A DNA stretch of 64,000 nucleotides from Myroides sp. JBRI-B21084 (GCF_030545015.1 NZ_CP120653.1:1612001-1676000), one strand, 5' to 3'. Numbered from the stretch's first letter, positions 15,329 through 25,744 are shown. Notes: a model not told the origin generated them from the sequence alone. A program made the numbers and translations.

Positions 15329-16165
15329 ATGAAATTCTATTAAACCATCTAAAGGCTTTTGAAAAAAAACACCTGCTTTTAAGTTGTTTTTTTCAAGTAT
15401 TCGTTTAAATTCATCTTGCAATAAATAAGCTGTTGAACCTATAAAATGAACGGGCACTTTTAAATAATTTTCATATTGCTTAATGTAATGATCTATAAAA
15501 AATTGAAAACTTTTAGTTATCATTTCTTGTAAAAAATCATGTTGTTTATTGGCTATTAAAAACGGTAAAAACGATGCTAAATATGCATTTGGATTGGGTT
15601 CTTTATAAAAATTCCTTTTAATAAAATCGGCATCTAAATTATAATCTTCTTCAAACTTACTTTTTAAATCTTTTGGCATTGAATTAAAATAATAAGCGCG
15701 AATTAAATTTCTTCCAAATTCAACGCCTGAACAATCGTCCATTGCTAAATATCCTAACGACTCTACCGCTTGTTCAACTGTATTGCCATTAAAATAGCTA
15801 CAGTTTGATCCTGTTCCATTTATACAAACAATTCCTGGTTGTAAATCTGCACATGTTGCATAAACTGCTGCATAAGTATCTTCTAAAATTTTGAAAAAAA
15901 CTGCATTTTCAAAAACATTTTTTAAAGCTTGAAGCATAGTTTCTTTAGAATGAGGTGTACTACAACCCGATCCATAAAAATATACTTCTTTTATTGCTGT
16001 GCGTAAATTAGCAATTTCTTCGTTACATAAAATACGTTCTGTTAAAACACTGGTTGTTAAAACTTCAGGATTTAAACCTAAAGTATTATATACACCTAAA
16101 TTTTGTTTATTATTAAACAACAACCAATCTGCTTTGGTTGAACCACTATCAACTACAAATTTCAT
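15320..16165 (-). CDS. BadF/BadG-type ATPase, N-acetylglucosamine-kinase-like
   Basis: 281 residues of the ASKHA fold. DSGSTKADW (6-14) is the phosphate-binding loop; CINGTGSNCSYF (about 113-124) and CSGVEFGR follow, and HFIGSTAYLL near residue 245 is the adenosine-side motif. Flavobacterial members are annotated as N-acetylglucosamine kinases, which phosphorylate amino sugars from peptidoglycan or chitin turnover. Placement 32 bases after gap and pfkA suggests it feeds sugars into the same glycolytic block. Family is firm; the exact sugar is inferred. Confidence 0.8.
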   Translation of the reverse strand: MKFVVDSGSTKADWLLFNNKQNLGVYNTLGLNPEVLTTSVLTERILCNEEIANLRTAIKEVYFYGSGCSTPHSKETMLQALKNVFENAVFFKILEDTYAAVYATCADLQPGIVCINGTGSNCSYFNGNTVEQAVESLGYLAMDDCSGVEFGRNLIRAYYFNSMPKDLKSKFEEDYNLDADFIKRNFYKEPNPNAYLASFLPFLIANKQHDFLQEMITKSFQFFIDHYIKQYENYLKVPVHFIGSTAYLLQDEFKRILEKNNLKAGVFFQKPLDGLIEFHKK

Positions 16166-16197
16166 ATAAAAATGAATTTATTTTTTGGCAAAATACG

Positions 16198-17202
16198 TTA
16201 TTTTAATCGACTTGTATAAGCAATTAGGTCTAAAAGTTTGGCAGAATAACCATATTCGTTATCATACCACGAAACAATTTTAAAAAAAGTATCGTTTAAC
16301 GCTATACCAGCATCTGCATCAATTATTGAAATACGGGCGTCTGAAAGAAAGTCTTGTGAAACTACAGCTTCATTTGTAAAACCAATTATGTTTTTAAATT
16401 CATTTTCGGCAGCATTTTTAAACACCTTCATTATATTATCATAGGTTGTTGGTGTTTTTAATTTAACTGTTAAATCTACAACCGATACGTTTGGTGTTGG
16501 TATTCTAAAAGCCATTCCGGTAAGTTTACCTGTTAGTTCTGGTATTACTTTTGTAACTGCTTTTGCTGCACCTGTACTTGCTGGAATAATGTTATTTAAA
16601 GCTGAACGCCCTCCGCGAAAATCCTTTTTTGAAGCACCATCAACTACCATTTGCGATGCTGTTGCAGCATGCACCGTTGTCATTAATCCTTCTTCAATTC
16701 CAAAATTATCGTTTAAAATTTTGGCAATTGGTGCCAAGCAGTTTGTAGTACACGATGCATTTGAAATTATTTTTTGAGAAGCTTTCATTTCATAGTGGTT
16801 TACGCCCATTACAAACATTGGAACATCATCAGATGGTGAAGAAATAACCACTTTTTCAGCACCTGCTTTTAAATGTAAACTGGCTGTTTCAAGTGTTTTA
16901 AAAATACCCGTACAATCAACAACTATAGCTGCATTTACTTCGTTCCATTTTAATAATGTTGGATCTTTTTCAGCAGTAACTCTAATTTTAGTATCATTTA
17001 CAATTAAATCATTTTCTTTAATTTCAATTTCGCCTTTAAAAGTTCCGTGAACCGAATCGTATTTTAAAATATATGCTAAAAGTTCTACATCCATTAAATC
17101 GTTAATTGCAACAACGTCAATATCATTACGTTCAAAAGATTCTCGTAAAACCAAACGACCAATTCTACCAAATCCGTTTATCCCAATTTTTATTTTTTCC
17201 AT
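16198..17202 (-). CDS. gap: Glyceraldehyde-3-phosphate dehydrogenase, type I
   Basis: 334 residues, the standard GAPDH length. The Rossmann motif INGFGRIGR is at 8-16, the catalytic [12 protein letters not shown] has Cys151, and HAATASQ and [13 protein letters not shown] follow. It oxidises glyceraldehyde 3-phosphate to 1,3-bisphosphoglycerate with NAD+. The Asp35-containing AINDLMD stretch fits NAD+ over NADP+ preference. It begins three bases after the pfkA stop, so the two are co-transcribed, with the amino-sugar kinase third. Confidence 0.95.
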   Translation of the reverse strand: MEKIKIGINGFGRIGRLVLRESFERNDIDVVAINDLMDVELLAYILKYDSVHGTFKGEIEIKENDLIVNDTKIRVTAEKDPTLLKWNEVNAAIVVDCTGIFKTLETASLHLKAGAEKVVISSPSDDVPMFVMGVNHYEMKASQKIISNASCTTNCLAPIAKILNDNFGIEEGLMTTVHAATASQMVVDGASKKDFRGGRSALNNIIPASTGAAKAVTKVIPELTGKLTGMAFRIPTPNVSVVDLTVKLKTPTTYDNIMKVFKNAAENEFKNIIGFTNEAVVSQDFLSDARISIIDADAGIALNDTFFKIVSWYDNEYGYSAKLLDLIAYTSRLK

Positions 17203-17205
17203 AAT

Positions 17206-18195
17206 CTATACTGCTAAAATATCAGAAATTCTTATTAATTCTTTATCAATTTGTGCATGTTCTTTAATAGCTTTTTCTAACGGTGTGTAAGCTATTAAAT
17301 CGTTTTGTAAACCAATCATTATATTCTTTTCGCCTTTTAACAATGCTTCAACAGCTGCTACACCAGATCTACTTGCTAAAACTCTATCAAAACAACTTGG
17401 CGCACCACCGCGCTGTATATGTCCTATTACCGAAACACGTACATCATATTCAGGTAAATTTTCTTCAACATAATTACTTAATTCATAAACGTTTTTGCCT
17501 GATTTTTCGCCTTCAGCAACAATTACAATACAACTTGATTTACCACTAGCTTTACTTCTTTTTAAATTTTCTAATAATTTTGGTAAACCAATATTTTCTT
17601 CAGGAATTAAAATAGCTTCGGCGCCAATTCCTATTCCTGAATTTAAAGCAACAAAGCCAGCATCACGTCCCATAACTTCAACAAAAAAGATGCGTTTATG
17701 AGATGTTGCCGTATCGCGAATTTTATCAACTACATCAATAATGGTATTCAAAGCGGTATCGTATCCTATGGTGTGTGATGTTCCAAAAATATCGTTATCA
17801 ATTGTTCCAGGAATACCTATTACGGGAAAATTAAATTCAACCGAAAGCATTAAAGCTCCTGTAAAACTTCCATCGCCACCTATTACAATCAGGGCATCTA
17901 TTTGATTTTTTTGTAATGTTTCATAAGCTTTTTTGCGACCTTCAAGTGTCATAAATTCTTTAGAACGTGCCGATTTTAAAATAGTACCTCCTTTTGAAAT
18001 GATGTATTTAACATCACGCGGTCCCATTTGTTTTAAATCACCTTCAATTAATCCTTGAAACCCGCGAAAAACACCAAAGCAATCTATTTTATAAAAAGTA
18101 CATGCCCTTACAACTGCGCGTATAGTTGCATTCATACCTGGGGCATCACCACCCGAAGTTAGTACTGCTATTCGTTTAATATTTTGTAAATTCAT
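17206..18195 (-). CDS. pfkA: ATP-dependent 6-phosphofructokinase
   Basis: 329 residues. TSGGDAPGMNATIRAVVR (13-30) binds ATP, IGGDGSFTGA binds Mg-ATP and PGTIDNDI near residue 131 carries the catalytic aspartate; VIGHIQRGG follows later. The Gly-Asp-Gly arrangement marks the ATP-dependent PfkA class and not the pyrophosphate-dependent type. It commits fructose 6-phosphate to glycolysis. First of a three-gene minus-strand operon pfkA-gap-kinase, separated from tamB by a terminator. Confidence 0.95.
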   Translation of the reverse strand: MNLQNIKRIAVLTSGGDAPGMNATIRAVVRACTFYKIDCFGVFRGFQGLIEGDLKQMGPRDVKYIISKGGTILKSARSKEFMTLEGRKKAYETLQKNQIDALIVIGGDGSFTGALMLSVEFNFPVIGIPGTIDNDIFGTSHTIGYDTALNTIIDVVDKIRDTATSHKRIFFVEVMGRDAGFVALNSGIGIGAEAILIPEENIGLPKLLENLKRSKASGKSSCIVIVAEGEKSGKNVYELSNYVEENLPEYDVRVSVIGHIQRGGAPSCFDRVLASRSGVAAVEALLKGEKNIMIGLQNDLIAYTPLEKAIKEHAQIDKELIRISDILAV

Positions 18196-18232
18196 ATGTT
18201 GTTTGTTATTGATTAAATATACAAATAAAAAG

Positions 18233-18267
18233 TAAAAAAAGCCAGAATCTAGTTAGGTTCTGGCTTT
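18233..18267 (-). terminator. Terminator at the end of tamB
   Basis: AAAGCCAGAA / TTCTGGCTTT stem with a ten-base loop and a run of T on the minus strand. It overlaps the tamB stop codon and separates it from pfkA. Confidence 0.75.
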
Positions 18268-21200
18268 GAATTTGTATCGTTTGAATTTTCTTCTCGACGG
18301 TTTTCTTGAAAGTTTAAAAACTCAACTCCAAAATCATCGTCATCGGGTAAATTGGTATTATTTTTTTTCTCTGAAGTTTTTTTATCGGCTTTTACTAAAA
18401 TTTTCTTTATTAATTCTTTAAATGTATTAAAATCAACTTCGTAGGTTAAACCAATACCTTGTTTATAAACAATACCTTCGCCAATGTAATTAATATCGTT
18501 TTCGCGATTAAAAACACGAGCACGTAAAGTTCCATCAGGGTTTAATAAAAGTTGAACTTCCACATCGCCCACAATTACATTTTGCTCGCGGCCACCAATT
18601 GGCACACCTAATTTACTGTTCACTAAAATACGGTCAGTAATTTGGGTTGAAAAAGTTACACCTACACGTGCCGCATCTTCAATTTCTTTATTAGGATTTC
18701 TTTCACTTTGCGAGTAATTTAAACCGACTTGAAACTTACCTTCGTCATCAGAAAACAAATCGTCGAATAAACTACTTGCACGTTCAAACAAACTACCATA
18801 AACTGCATTTGTTGCGTTAGTTGCAGTAACAAAACTACCTGTAGCTAACAATGCCATTGCTTGGGTTTCACGCGTGTCTTTATCGGCCAATCGGTATTCT
18901 ATTTCCGATTTTATACTTGAACTTACGTTAGGAAAATCAATTAAAAAGTCAATCTCGGGTGCACTTAAATTACCTTGTAATGCTATGGTAACTTTTGTAT
19001 CAACTTTGCGGTTAATTTCAGAACTTTCTAAAATTAAACCAGGATTAGCCTGTGTTTTATAAACGGCTTGTAAATCTAAAATGGCATTAAGTGGTTCACC
19101 ATCCCAACGAATGGTACCATATTTTACAACATCAAGTTTTTTATCAATAATACCACCGTATTTAAAGTTGTATTCACCGTTGTAAACCTGAAAATCGCCC
19201 CACATATTAAATCGCCCAAGCGTATTAATTTCCATGGTAATAAAACCTGCTCCTTTTCCTTTCATTCCGTGCCCTGAATCGCGATCTAAAATAATTTCAA
19301 TTTCGGCGCTTGGATTAATAAAAAATTCAAAATTTAATTGAACCCCTCCAAATTGTGTATTTGGCGATTTTGTTTGAATGCCTTTTAAACGATCGGCTTT
19401 TTCTTTAGCTGATAAAAAATGTACAAAATTGTTATCGCCCAACCCACCTGCATCATCTAATGGAATTTTAATGTTGGTACCTTTGTTTGATTTAGCCTCA
19501 ATATTTACAACTAAATTTTCAACTGGTCCTTTAATTGTTGCTGTTCCATCAATAAAAGCGGTTCCGTAATAGGGTGTTCCTTCTTTATAATCGGTATCTA
19601 AAGCCAATAAATTTGTTGATGCTAACTTGGCATTGATATTCCAATTTTTAAATTTGTTGTGCGATATAATTCCGTTAACAAAACCAGTTGTTTTGTATTT
19701 AGAATCGGTTATTTCAACATTTCTTAAGATGAATTGATTTTCAGTAACATCTAAAGGCGCGTTTTTATTAAAAATATAATCAACACCAGTAAAAACAGGT
19801 CGCATACCTGCATTATTAAGGTATAATTTGCCTTCGATATCTGGTTTTTTATGTGTCCCTTGAATGGTTACTCTACCGGAAGCATCGCCACGAACATCAG
19901 AAAATATTGATGTTAAAAATGGAGCAATTGCTTTTAAATCAAAGTTTTTAAAACCTGCATCTAAGTTAAGACGACTTTTACCTTTTTCAACCGAAATGTC
20001 GCCATCCATGTAAAAATGTTCTTGAAAATTATTTACAATATTGGATTTTACATTAAAGTTTCTCAATGCCTGATCGCCTTCTACTTCAAAATTAAACAAA
20101 CCTAACAAAACATTATTAATTGTTAAATCGTTTATAAGTAGTTTAGATTTTGGTTTAAAAATATTGTTTTCTTGCACAAACGAAACATTTCCGTTTATTA
20201 AACCACCAAAAGTTAAATTTGATAAATCGGGGGTAATTTTATCTAATTCAACATTTTTAAAGTCAAGATTCAAATTTTTGTAGTTGTTTCCACGCATACC
20301 ACCGCTTAACAAAACCATTTGCTCGTTATGTGATAATTGAATATCTTCAACCACAAAATCATTAATTTCTTTATTAAAAACTATTCTGTTTTTATCGTTG
20401 TTGTATTCATTTAAATACCAAATCGATTCTTTAAATTGTACTTTAGACTTTTGAATACCAACAACTGATTTATTTTCTTGATTAATGGTATGGTAAAAAT
20501 TTAAATCGTATTTATCTTTTGCATCAGCACCACCAATAAACGATGTATCAACGTATAATGTATCGTTTTTCTTAGCATTATTTAACACAAAATCATAAGC
20601 TTTGTAAACGTTTAAATCAATGGTATCAATACCTATAAAAGTATTTTGATTTTCGCGCAAACTGTTCATATCTATTTGAACATTGGTAAACTTATTATTA
20701 GCATATTTTACAAACGGAGCATTTAAATTTAAAATAAATTCACCGCTATCAGCAGTTATTTTACCAAACAAATTTGTTTCGTTGGCAATTTTTAACTTAG
20801 GAATAAAAACATCAATGATTTTATTTTGAATTTTTAAATCGTACTCAATGTATTGGTTTGTTGCAATTTTATTGGGCGAATAATTTTTATACAAGCTACC
20901 TAATGAATTTTCTACAATATCTTTTAGCTGATTAAATTTAAAATTTCCGCGAATGTATCCATTAACCAAATCGGTTGATTCTATTGCAATTAGTCTTGAT
21001 TTATTGGGTAAAAATGATGAATTAATACGTAAATGATCAAATGTATAGGTATCTTTAGTGTTTGTGTACGATGTGTTTTCTGCCAAAATAGAGCCTTCAA
21101 ATGTATCAATATTTTTTCCGGTTCCGTTTAAAACAAAATTCCCTTTTAAAATACCTAACGAATCCTTTACAATATGTAAAGCGTTCAAGTTTAAATTTTT

Positions 21201-22700
21201 AATATCGGCTTTAAAATCAACCGCTGTTTTTTCTTTAGATAAGTCTAAAGTACCATTAAAATTTAGCAAAGCATTGGGGTCGTTACTTACTAAAGTTCCG
21301 GTATATGCAGGCAATTTCAAAACACCATCTACAGCAATATTTTTATAAGTATAATTATTAAAAGTAAAATGTTGAATATCACTTTTTAAAAGTGTATTTA
21401 ACGTACTTGGGTCAAAACTTTTACCATTAACTTCTGCAGTTAGCGATGCTGTTTGTAGTTTTTGATTATCGATTAAAGTTCCAACATCAAAATTATCTAA
21501 GACTACAACTCCTTTATATGTTGCGTTTTGCTTTTGGTTAACATTCCAAAGTTCTAAATCGGCTTTTGCAAAACCTAAATTGGTAGTTGTTTCAAGATTG
21601 GCATCTACATAAAAATTCTCATACGCAACAAAACCTTGGGCGTTTATTAAACCCAATTTATCTAATTGTTGTGGTAAAGCTTTTTCTAAAATAGAAGGTA
21701 ATAAAGCAACAGCATTTGTACGAGAGGTATTTAATCTATTAAAATTAGCTTCAATTCGCAATGGATTTGTTTTAACAAAAACATTTTTTAAAGCAAAATT
21801 TCCAATAATTTCAGATCCAAAAGTATCAGATAATTGAGTGTTTTCAAGTTTAAAATTATTTAATGTTCCAACAGCATTTGTATTTAAATACAAAGTATTA
21901 TTCAATCCAAATTTGTTGTAAAAATAATTTAAATCGTTTGTTGAAATTTTAGATTTTTGTAAAGAAACTACCAAATTTACTTTTTCGGTAAAATATTTAA
22001 GATCACCTTCTTTGTAGTTCATTTTAATAGTACCTTTTAGTTCAGAATCTTCAGTTTCTATTAAAAAAGGTTTTAAATTCATTGACGTTTTTGTCATTGA
22101 AAAACTTGTAACCAAGTCTTTAATTTCAATTCCACGCTTGTCTTTAAAAGTTAATTTGGTAATATCAGCATTAATGTTTGGTCCTTTCACAATTAAATTA
22201 TTTAAAGAACCATTCATTTGCTTAAAATCTACAGGCGTATTTTTGGTGTTATCATCGGTAATTTTAAAATGACCATTAGAAAGATCTAAATGCTCAATTT
22301 TCATAAAAAAATTGCCTTTTCCTGGCTTACCGTCATCAAAAACAGCAATAAATTTATCTAAATTGGTTAAAGAATCTCCTTTGTATTTGTGTATAAAAAA
22401 AGAAACATCTTGAATATTAGTATCGCCAAAAAGTAGTTTTCCTTGCGTTAATTGTTTAAAATCAATAATATCTGTATAAAGGCGGTCAATATAAACCAAA
22501 TCATTGTTGTGATCGTCTAAAATATGTACTTGTTTAATAAGTACATCACCGTTAATTTGTAGTGCAACTTGACCTATAGAAGTGCGAATATTAAACTTTT
22601 CATTTAATTGTTTAGTTGCGTAATGTGCCAATTCTGTTTGTACAATTGGGGTTGTAATTATTACTGCCACTAAAACAAAAATTAGTGCCAAACCCAACAA
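18249..22700 (-). CDS. tamB: TamB-type translocation and assembly module protein
   Basis: At least 1483 residues. One N-terminal membrane helix is followed by a very long repetitive beta-rich region (AsmA/TamB-like beta-taco) and a C-terminal DUF490/TamB domain (about 1090-1420) with GEYNFKYGG, ALLATGS and ARVGVTFSTQITDRILVNSK. It spans the periplasm and helps move lipids or barrel proteins to the outer membrane. The coordinate uses TTG 22700, the first standard start. No ATG exists: the frame is open to 22784 and encodes a basic stretch (IKVIKKLFKILFT) before the helix, so translation may really begin at a rare codon such as ATT 22742. Divergent from tsaD, a common arrangement in Bacteroidota. 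Confidence 0.85.
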   Translation of the reverse strand: MLGLALIFVLVAVIITTPIVQTELAHYATKQLNEKFNIRTSIGQVALQINGDVLIKQVHILDDHNNDLVYIDRLYTDIIDFKQLTQGKLLFGDTNIQDVSFFIHKYKGDSLTNLDKFIAVFDDGKPGKGNFFMKIEHLDLSNGHFKITDDNTKNTPVDFKQMNGSLNNLIVKGPNINADITKLTFKDKRGIEIKDLVTSFSMTKTSMNLKPFLIETEDSELKGTIKMNYKEGDLKYFTEKVNLVVSLQKSKISTNDLNYFYNKFGLNNTLYLNTNAVGTLNNFKLENTQLSDTFGSEIIGNFALKNVFVKTNPLRIEANFNRLNTSRTNAVALLPSILEKALPQQLDKLGLINAQGFVAYENFYVDANLETTTNLGFAKADLELWNVNQKQNATYKGVVVLDNFDVGTLIDNQKLQTASLTAEVNGKSFDPSTLNTLLKSDIQHFTFNNYTYKNIAVDGVLKLPAYTGTLVSNDPNALLNFNGTLDLSKEKTAVDFKADIKNLNLNALHIVKDSLGILKGNFVLNGTGKNIDTFEGSILAENTSYTNTKDTYTFDHLRINSSFLPNKSRLIAIESTDLVNGYIRGNFKFNQLKDIVENSLGSLYKNYSPNKIATNQYIEYDLKIQNKIIDVFIPKLKIANETNLFGKITADSGEFILNLNAPFVKYANNKFTNVQIDMNSLRENQNTFIGIDTIDLNVYKAYDFVLNNAKKNDTLYVDTSFIGGADAKDKYDLNFYHTINQENKSVVGIQKSKVQFKESIWYLNEYNNDKNRIVFNKEINDFVVEDIQLSHNEQMVLLSGGMRGNNYKNLNLDFKNVELDKITPDLSNLTFGGLINGNVSFVQENNIFKPKSKLLINDLTINNVLLGLFNFEVEGDQALRNFNVKSNIVNNFQEHFYMDGDISVEKGKSRLNLDAGFKNFDLKAIAPFLTSIFSDVRGDASGRVTIQGTHKKPDIEGKLYLNNAGMRPVFTGVDYIFNKNAPLDVTENQFILRNVEITDSKYKTTGFVNGIISHNKFKNWNINAKLASTNLLALDTDYKEGTPYYGTAFIDGTATIKGPVENLVVNIEAKSNKGTNIKIPLDDAGGLGDNNFVHFLSAKEKADRLKGIQTKSPNTQFGGVQLNFEFFINPSAEIEIILDRDSGHGMKGKGAGFITMEINTLGRFNMWGDFQVYNGEYNFKYGGIIDKKLDVVKYGTIRWDGEPLNAILDLQAVYKTQANPGLILESSEINRKVDTKVTIALQGNLSAPEIDFLIDFPNVSSSIKSEIEYRLADKDTRETQAMALLATGSFVTATNATNAVYGSLFERASSLFDDLFSDDEGKFQVGLNYSQSERNPNKEIEDAARVGVTFSTQITDRILVNSKLGVPIGGREQNVIVGDVEVQLLLNPDGTLRARVFNRENDINYIGEGIVYKQGIGLTYEVDFNTFKELIKKILVKADKKTSEKKNNTNLPDDDDFGVEFLNFQENRREENSNDTNSKPEPN

Positions 22701-22770
22701 CAGTGTAAACAGTATTTTAAAAAGTTTTTTGATAACCTTAATTGTTTTAAATTTGCTTATTAAATCGTAA

Positions 22771-22778
22771 CAAAAATA
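22771..22778 (-). promoter_or_regulatory. Predicted -7 element for tamB
   Basis: TATTTTTG on the minus strand, an exact TAnnTTTG match. Transcription would start near 22765, leaving room for initiation at about 22742 but placing the TTG at 22700 behind a leader of some 65 bases. Confidence 0.4.
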
Positions 22779-22845
22779 ATTAATTTATGTAAAGTTTGTG
22801 TGCATTTATGTACTCTTTTATTCATAAATTATACCAATTATTAAA

Positions 22846-23865
22846 ATGGATAAAAAAAGTTATATTTTAGCTATAGAAAGTTCATGTGATGATACGGGTG
22901 CTGCTGTATTATTTAACGATAAAGTTTTAAGCAATGTTGTTGCAAAACAAGAAATTCATGAAATGTATGGTGGTGTTATTCCTGAATTAGCATCGCGTGC
23001 ACACCAACAAAACATTGTACCGGTGATTGATATTGCATTAAAAAAAGCAGGTATAACAACTAAAAATCTTAGTGCTATTGCTTTTACGCAAGGCCCAGGC
23101 TTAATGGGATCTTTACTTGTTGGTGGTTCTTTTGCAAAATCGTTAAGTATGGCGTTAGATATTCCGTTAATTGCTGTAAACCATATGCACGCACACATTT
23201 TAGCTCATTTTATTGATGAAGATGGATTTGAAAAACCAACATTTCCATTTTTAGCGTTAACAATTAGTGGCGGACATACCCAAATTGTGAAGGTAAAATC
23301 ATTTACAGAAATGGAAATTTTAGGTGAGACTACTGATGATGCAGTTGGTGAAGCGTACGATAAAACAGCTAAAATTTTAGGCTTTCCTTACCCAGGTGGT
23401 CCATTAATTGACAAACACGCACAAAATGGTAACCCGAAAGCTTTTACATTTACCAAACCAAAAGTTGAAGGTTTGCATTTTAGTTTTTCCGGATTAAAAA
23501 CGCAGATTTTGTATTTTATACAAAAAGAAGTTCAGAAAAATCCGGATTTTGTAAAAGAAAACATTAATGATATTTGCGCATCTGTTCAAAACATTATCAT
23601 TAAAATATTAATGGATAAAATTAAATTAGCCGTTGAACAAACAGGAATTACTCAAATAGCAATTGGTGGTGGCGTTTCTGCAAATTCGGGCATTCGTAAA
23701 GCTTTAAAAGAGACCGAAACCAAATATGGCTGGAAAACATTTATACCTAAATTTGAATATACAACAGATAATGCTGCTATGATTGGTATAGTTGGTTATC
23801 ATAAATATCGATTAGGTATAATGAGTAATGATGAAGTTGTTTCAAAAGCAAGATTAGAATTTTAA
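22846..23865 (+). CDS. tsaD: tRNA t6A37 threonylcarbamoyltransferase subunit TsaD
   Basis: 339 residues. ILAIESSCDDTGAA (7-20) opens the ASKHA fold; HMHAH (113-117) contains the metal-binding histidines; GGHTQI, FPYPGGP and GGGVSANSGIR complete the set. With TsaB and TsaE it transfers the threonylcarbamoyl group to A37 of ANN-decoding tRNAs. It is essential in most bacteria. It heads a plus-strand run tsaD-rsmE-methyltransferase with one- and three-base gaps, all RNA-modification or methyltransferase genes. Confidence 0.96.
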   Translation: MDKKSYILAIESSCDDTGAAVLFNDKVLSNVVAKQEIHEMYGGVIPELASRAHQQNIVPVIDIALKKAGITTKNLSAIAFTQGPGLMGSLLVGGSFAKSLSMALDIPLIAVNHMHAHILAHFIDEDGFEKPTFPFLALTISGGHTQIVKVKSFTEMEILGETTDDAVGEAYDKTAKILGFPYPGGPLIDKHAQNGNPKAFTFTKPKVEGLHFSFSGLKTQILYFIQKEVQKNPDFVKENINDICASVQNIIIKILMDKIKLAVEQTGITQIAIGGGVSANSGIRKALKETETKYGWKTFIPKFEYTTDNAAMIGIVGYHKYRLGIMSNDEVVSKARLEF

Positions 23866-23866
23866 T

Positions 23867-24571
23867 ATGCAGTTATTTTACGCCGAAAATATTGAACCTA
23901 CATTTACAGAATATACTTTTGATAAAGAAGAAAGCAAACACATAGTTAAAGTTTTACGTAAATTAGAAGGTTCTATTTTACACATTACCAACGGAAAAGG
24001 TTATTTATTTATTTGTGAAATTATTTTAGCATCAGAAAAAAAATGTATCGTAAAAATAAAGGAATCGCAATTTACCGAACCAAGAAACTTTAAAATACAC
24101 ATGGTGGTTGCACCAACAAAAATGAACGATCGCTACGAATGGTTTTTAGAAAAAGCGGCTGAAATTGGAGTTGATGAAGTTACACCTATTATTTGCGATC
24201 ATTCTGAAAGAAAAATTATTAAAACAGATCGTTTCGATAAAATTTTAATCAGTGCTATGAAGCAATCTAATCAAATGTATTTACCCATTTTAAACGAACC
24301 AATTAAACTTACCGATTTTTTATCGAAAGAAATCAGCGGACAAAAGTTTATTGCACATTGTGAAGAAACTGATAAAATTGAATTAAAAAACAGAATTGAA
24401 AAGCAACAAAACTACACCTTATTAATTGGACCAGAAGGCGATTTTTCAACAAACGAAATAAACAAAGCACTTAACAATGGTTATTTACCTGTAGCTTTAG
24501 GAAACACGCGTTTACGTACCGAAACTGCCGCAATTGTTGGCTGCCATACTTTTGTAATAATGAACAGCTAA
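23867..24571 (+). CDS. rsmE: 16S rRNA (uracil1498-N3)-methyltransferase
   Basis: 234 residues of the SPOUT class. The N-terminal PUA-like part holds HIVKVLRKLEGSILHITNGKG. The C-terminal trefoil-knot part has KMNDRYEWFLEKAAEIGVDE, the cofactor loop LLIGPEGDFS (about 183-192) and ALGNTRLRTETAA at the end. It methylates U1498 of 16S rRNA. One base separates it from the tsaD stop, and three bases from the next gene, so they form one operon. Confidence 0.93.
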   Translation: MQLFYAENIEPTFTEYTFDKEESKHIVKVLRKLEGSILHITNGKGYLFICEIILASEKKCIVKIKESQFTEPRNFKIHMVVAPTKMNDRYEWFLEKAAEIGVDEVTPIICDHSERKIIKTDRFDKILISAMKQSNQMYLPILNEPIKLTDFLSKEISGQKFIAHCEETDKIELKNRIEKQQNYTLLIGPEGDFSTNEINKALNNGYLPVALGNTRLRTETAAIVGCHTFVIMNS

Positions 24572-24574
24572 TTT

Positions 24575-25744
24575 ATGTTAAATACTGATTTACAAAATTT
24601 TATAAATAATCACCTAAATAAAAACATTAAAGAAATTGCATTTAAAAAGAATCCATTTCCAGAATATGAATGGAGTTGGATTTTAAATCAAATTCAAGCT
24701 AAAAAAAAGGCCGAAAACAAACTACCAACCTGGTTTGCTAATAAAAATGTAATTTTTCCTAGTGTTTTATCTGTTGAACAAACTTCGTCTGAAACTTTGG
24801 CTCAATTTAAAGCTACTTTATTCAGTGGCGATTCATTTATTGATTTAACAAGTGGGTTTGGAGTGGATGATTTGTACTTTGCAAAGAAGTTTAAACATGT
24901 TTTTTATTGCGAAATTCAAGATGATTTAGCTATTATAGCCAAGCATAATTTCAACGAATTAAGTGTAACAAATATTCAAACATTTTCGGGTGATAGTATT
25001 GAATATCTTAAAAATTTAAATCAAAACTTTGATTTAATTTATTTAGATCCTGCTCGCCGAGATGGTCAAAAATCAAAGGTATTTTTATTAAAAGATTGCA
25101 CACCAAACGTAGTAGAATTACAAGATTTTTTATTTGAAAAAACAAATACTGTTTTAATTAAAGTAGCTCCTTTGTTAGATATTTCGTCTATTTTAAACGA
25201 ATTGAAAAATGTGAAAACTATTTATGCAATTGCTTTACACAACGAAGTTAAAGAGCTTTTAATAGTTTTAGAAAAGGATTTTAGGAACGAAACAGAATTA
25301 ACTGCTGTAAATATTTTAAATAACGGTAAAATTTATCAAGATACATTTCCTTTAAATGATGTTAAAGACTTTAATTTATCATTGCCTTTAAAATATCTTT
25401 ATGAACCATTTAGTAGTTATTTAAAGTTAGGGAATTACAACACCATAGGTAATAAATTTGACTTAGCCAAATTGCACAAACACACTCATTTATATACTTC
25501 TAATCAATTAATTGATTTTCCAGGGCGATGCTTTAAAATAGAGCAAATTATTCCTTACAACAAAAAGGAACTAAAATTATTAGAAAACACAAAATGTAAT
25601 ATCACAACCCGAAATTTTCCTTTAAAAGTTGAAGAAATTAGAAAAAAACACAAAATTAAAGATGGTGGCGAATGTTATGCTTTTTTTACAACAAATTTAA
25701 ATGAAGATAAAATTGTAATACTTTGCAAAAAAATAACGACTTGA
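24575..25744 (+). CDS. Class I SAM methyltransferase with THUMP-like C-terminal domain
   Basis: 389 residues. The SAM-binding core includes FIDLTSGFGVDDLYFAKKF (residues 89-107) and YLDPARRD (about 154-161), where the Asp-Pro resembles the catalytic DPPY-like motif of RNA/DNA base methylases. The C-terminal third (FPGRCFKIEQIIPYNKKE and RNFPLKVEEIRKKHKIKDGG) is the THUMP-like domain of a Bacteroidota/Firmicutes family. Its position after tsaD and rsmE suggests an RNA target, but the modified nucleotide is unknown. The stop codon sits inside the stem of the terminator. Confidence 0.78.
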   Translation: MLNTDLQNFINNHLNKNIKEIAFKKNPFPEYEWSWILNQIQAKKKAENKLPTWFANKNVIFPSVLSVEQTSSETLAQFKATLFSGDSFIDLTSGFGVDDLYFAKKFKHVFYCEIQDDLAIIAKHNFNELSVTNIQTFSGDSIEYLKNLNQNFDLIYLDPARRDGQKSKVFLLKDCTPNVVELQDFLFEKTNTVLIKVAPLLDISSILNELKNVKTIYAIALHNEVKELLIVLEKDFRNETELTAVNILNNGKIYQDTFPLNDVKDFNLSLPLKYLYEPFSSYLKLGNYNTIGNKFDLAKLHKHTHLYTSNQLIDFPGRCFKIEQIIPYNKKELKLLENTKCNITTRNFPLKVEEIRKKHKIKDGGECYAFFTTNLNEDKIVILCKKITT

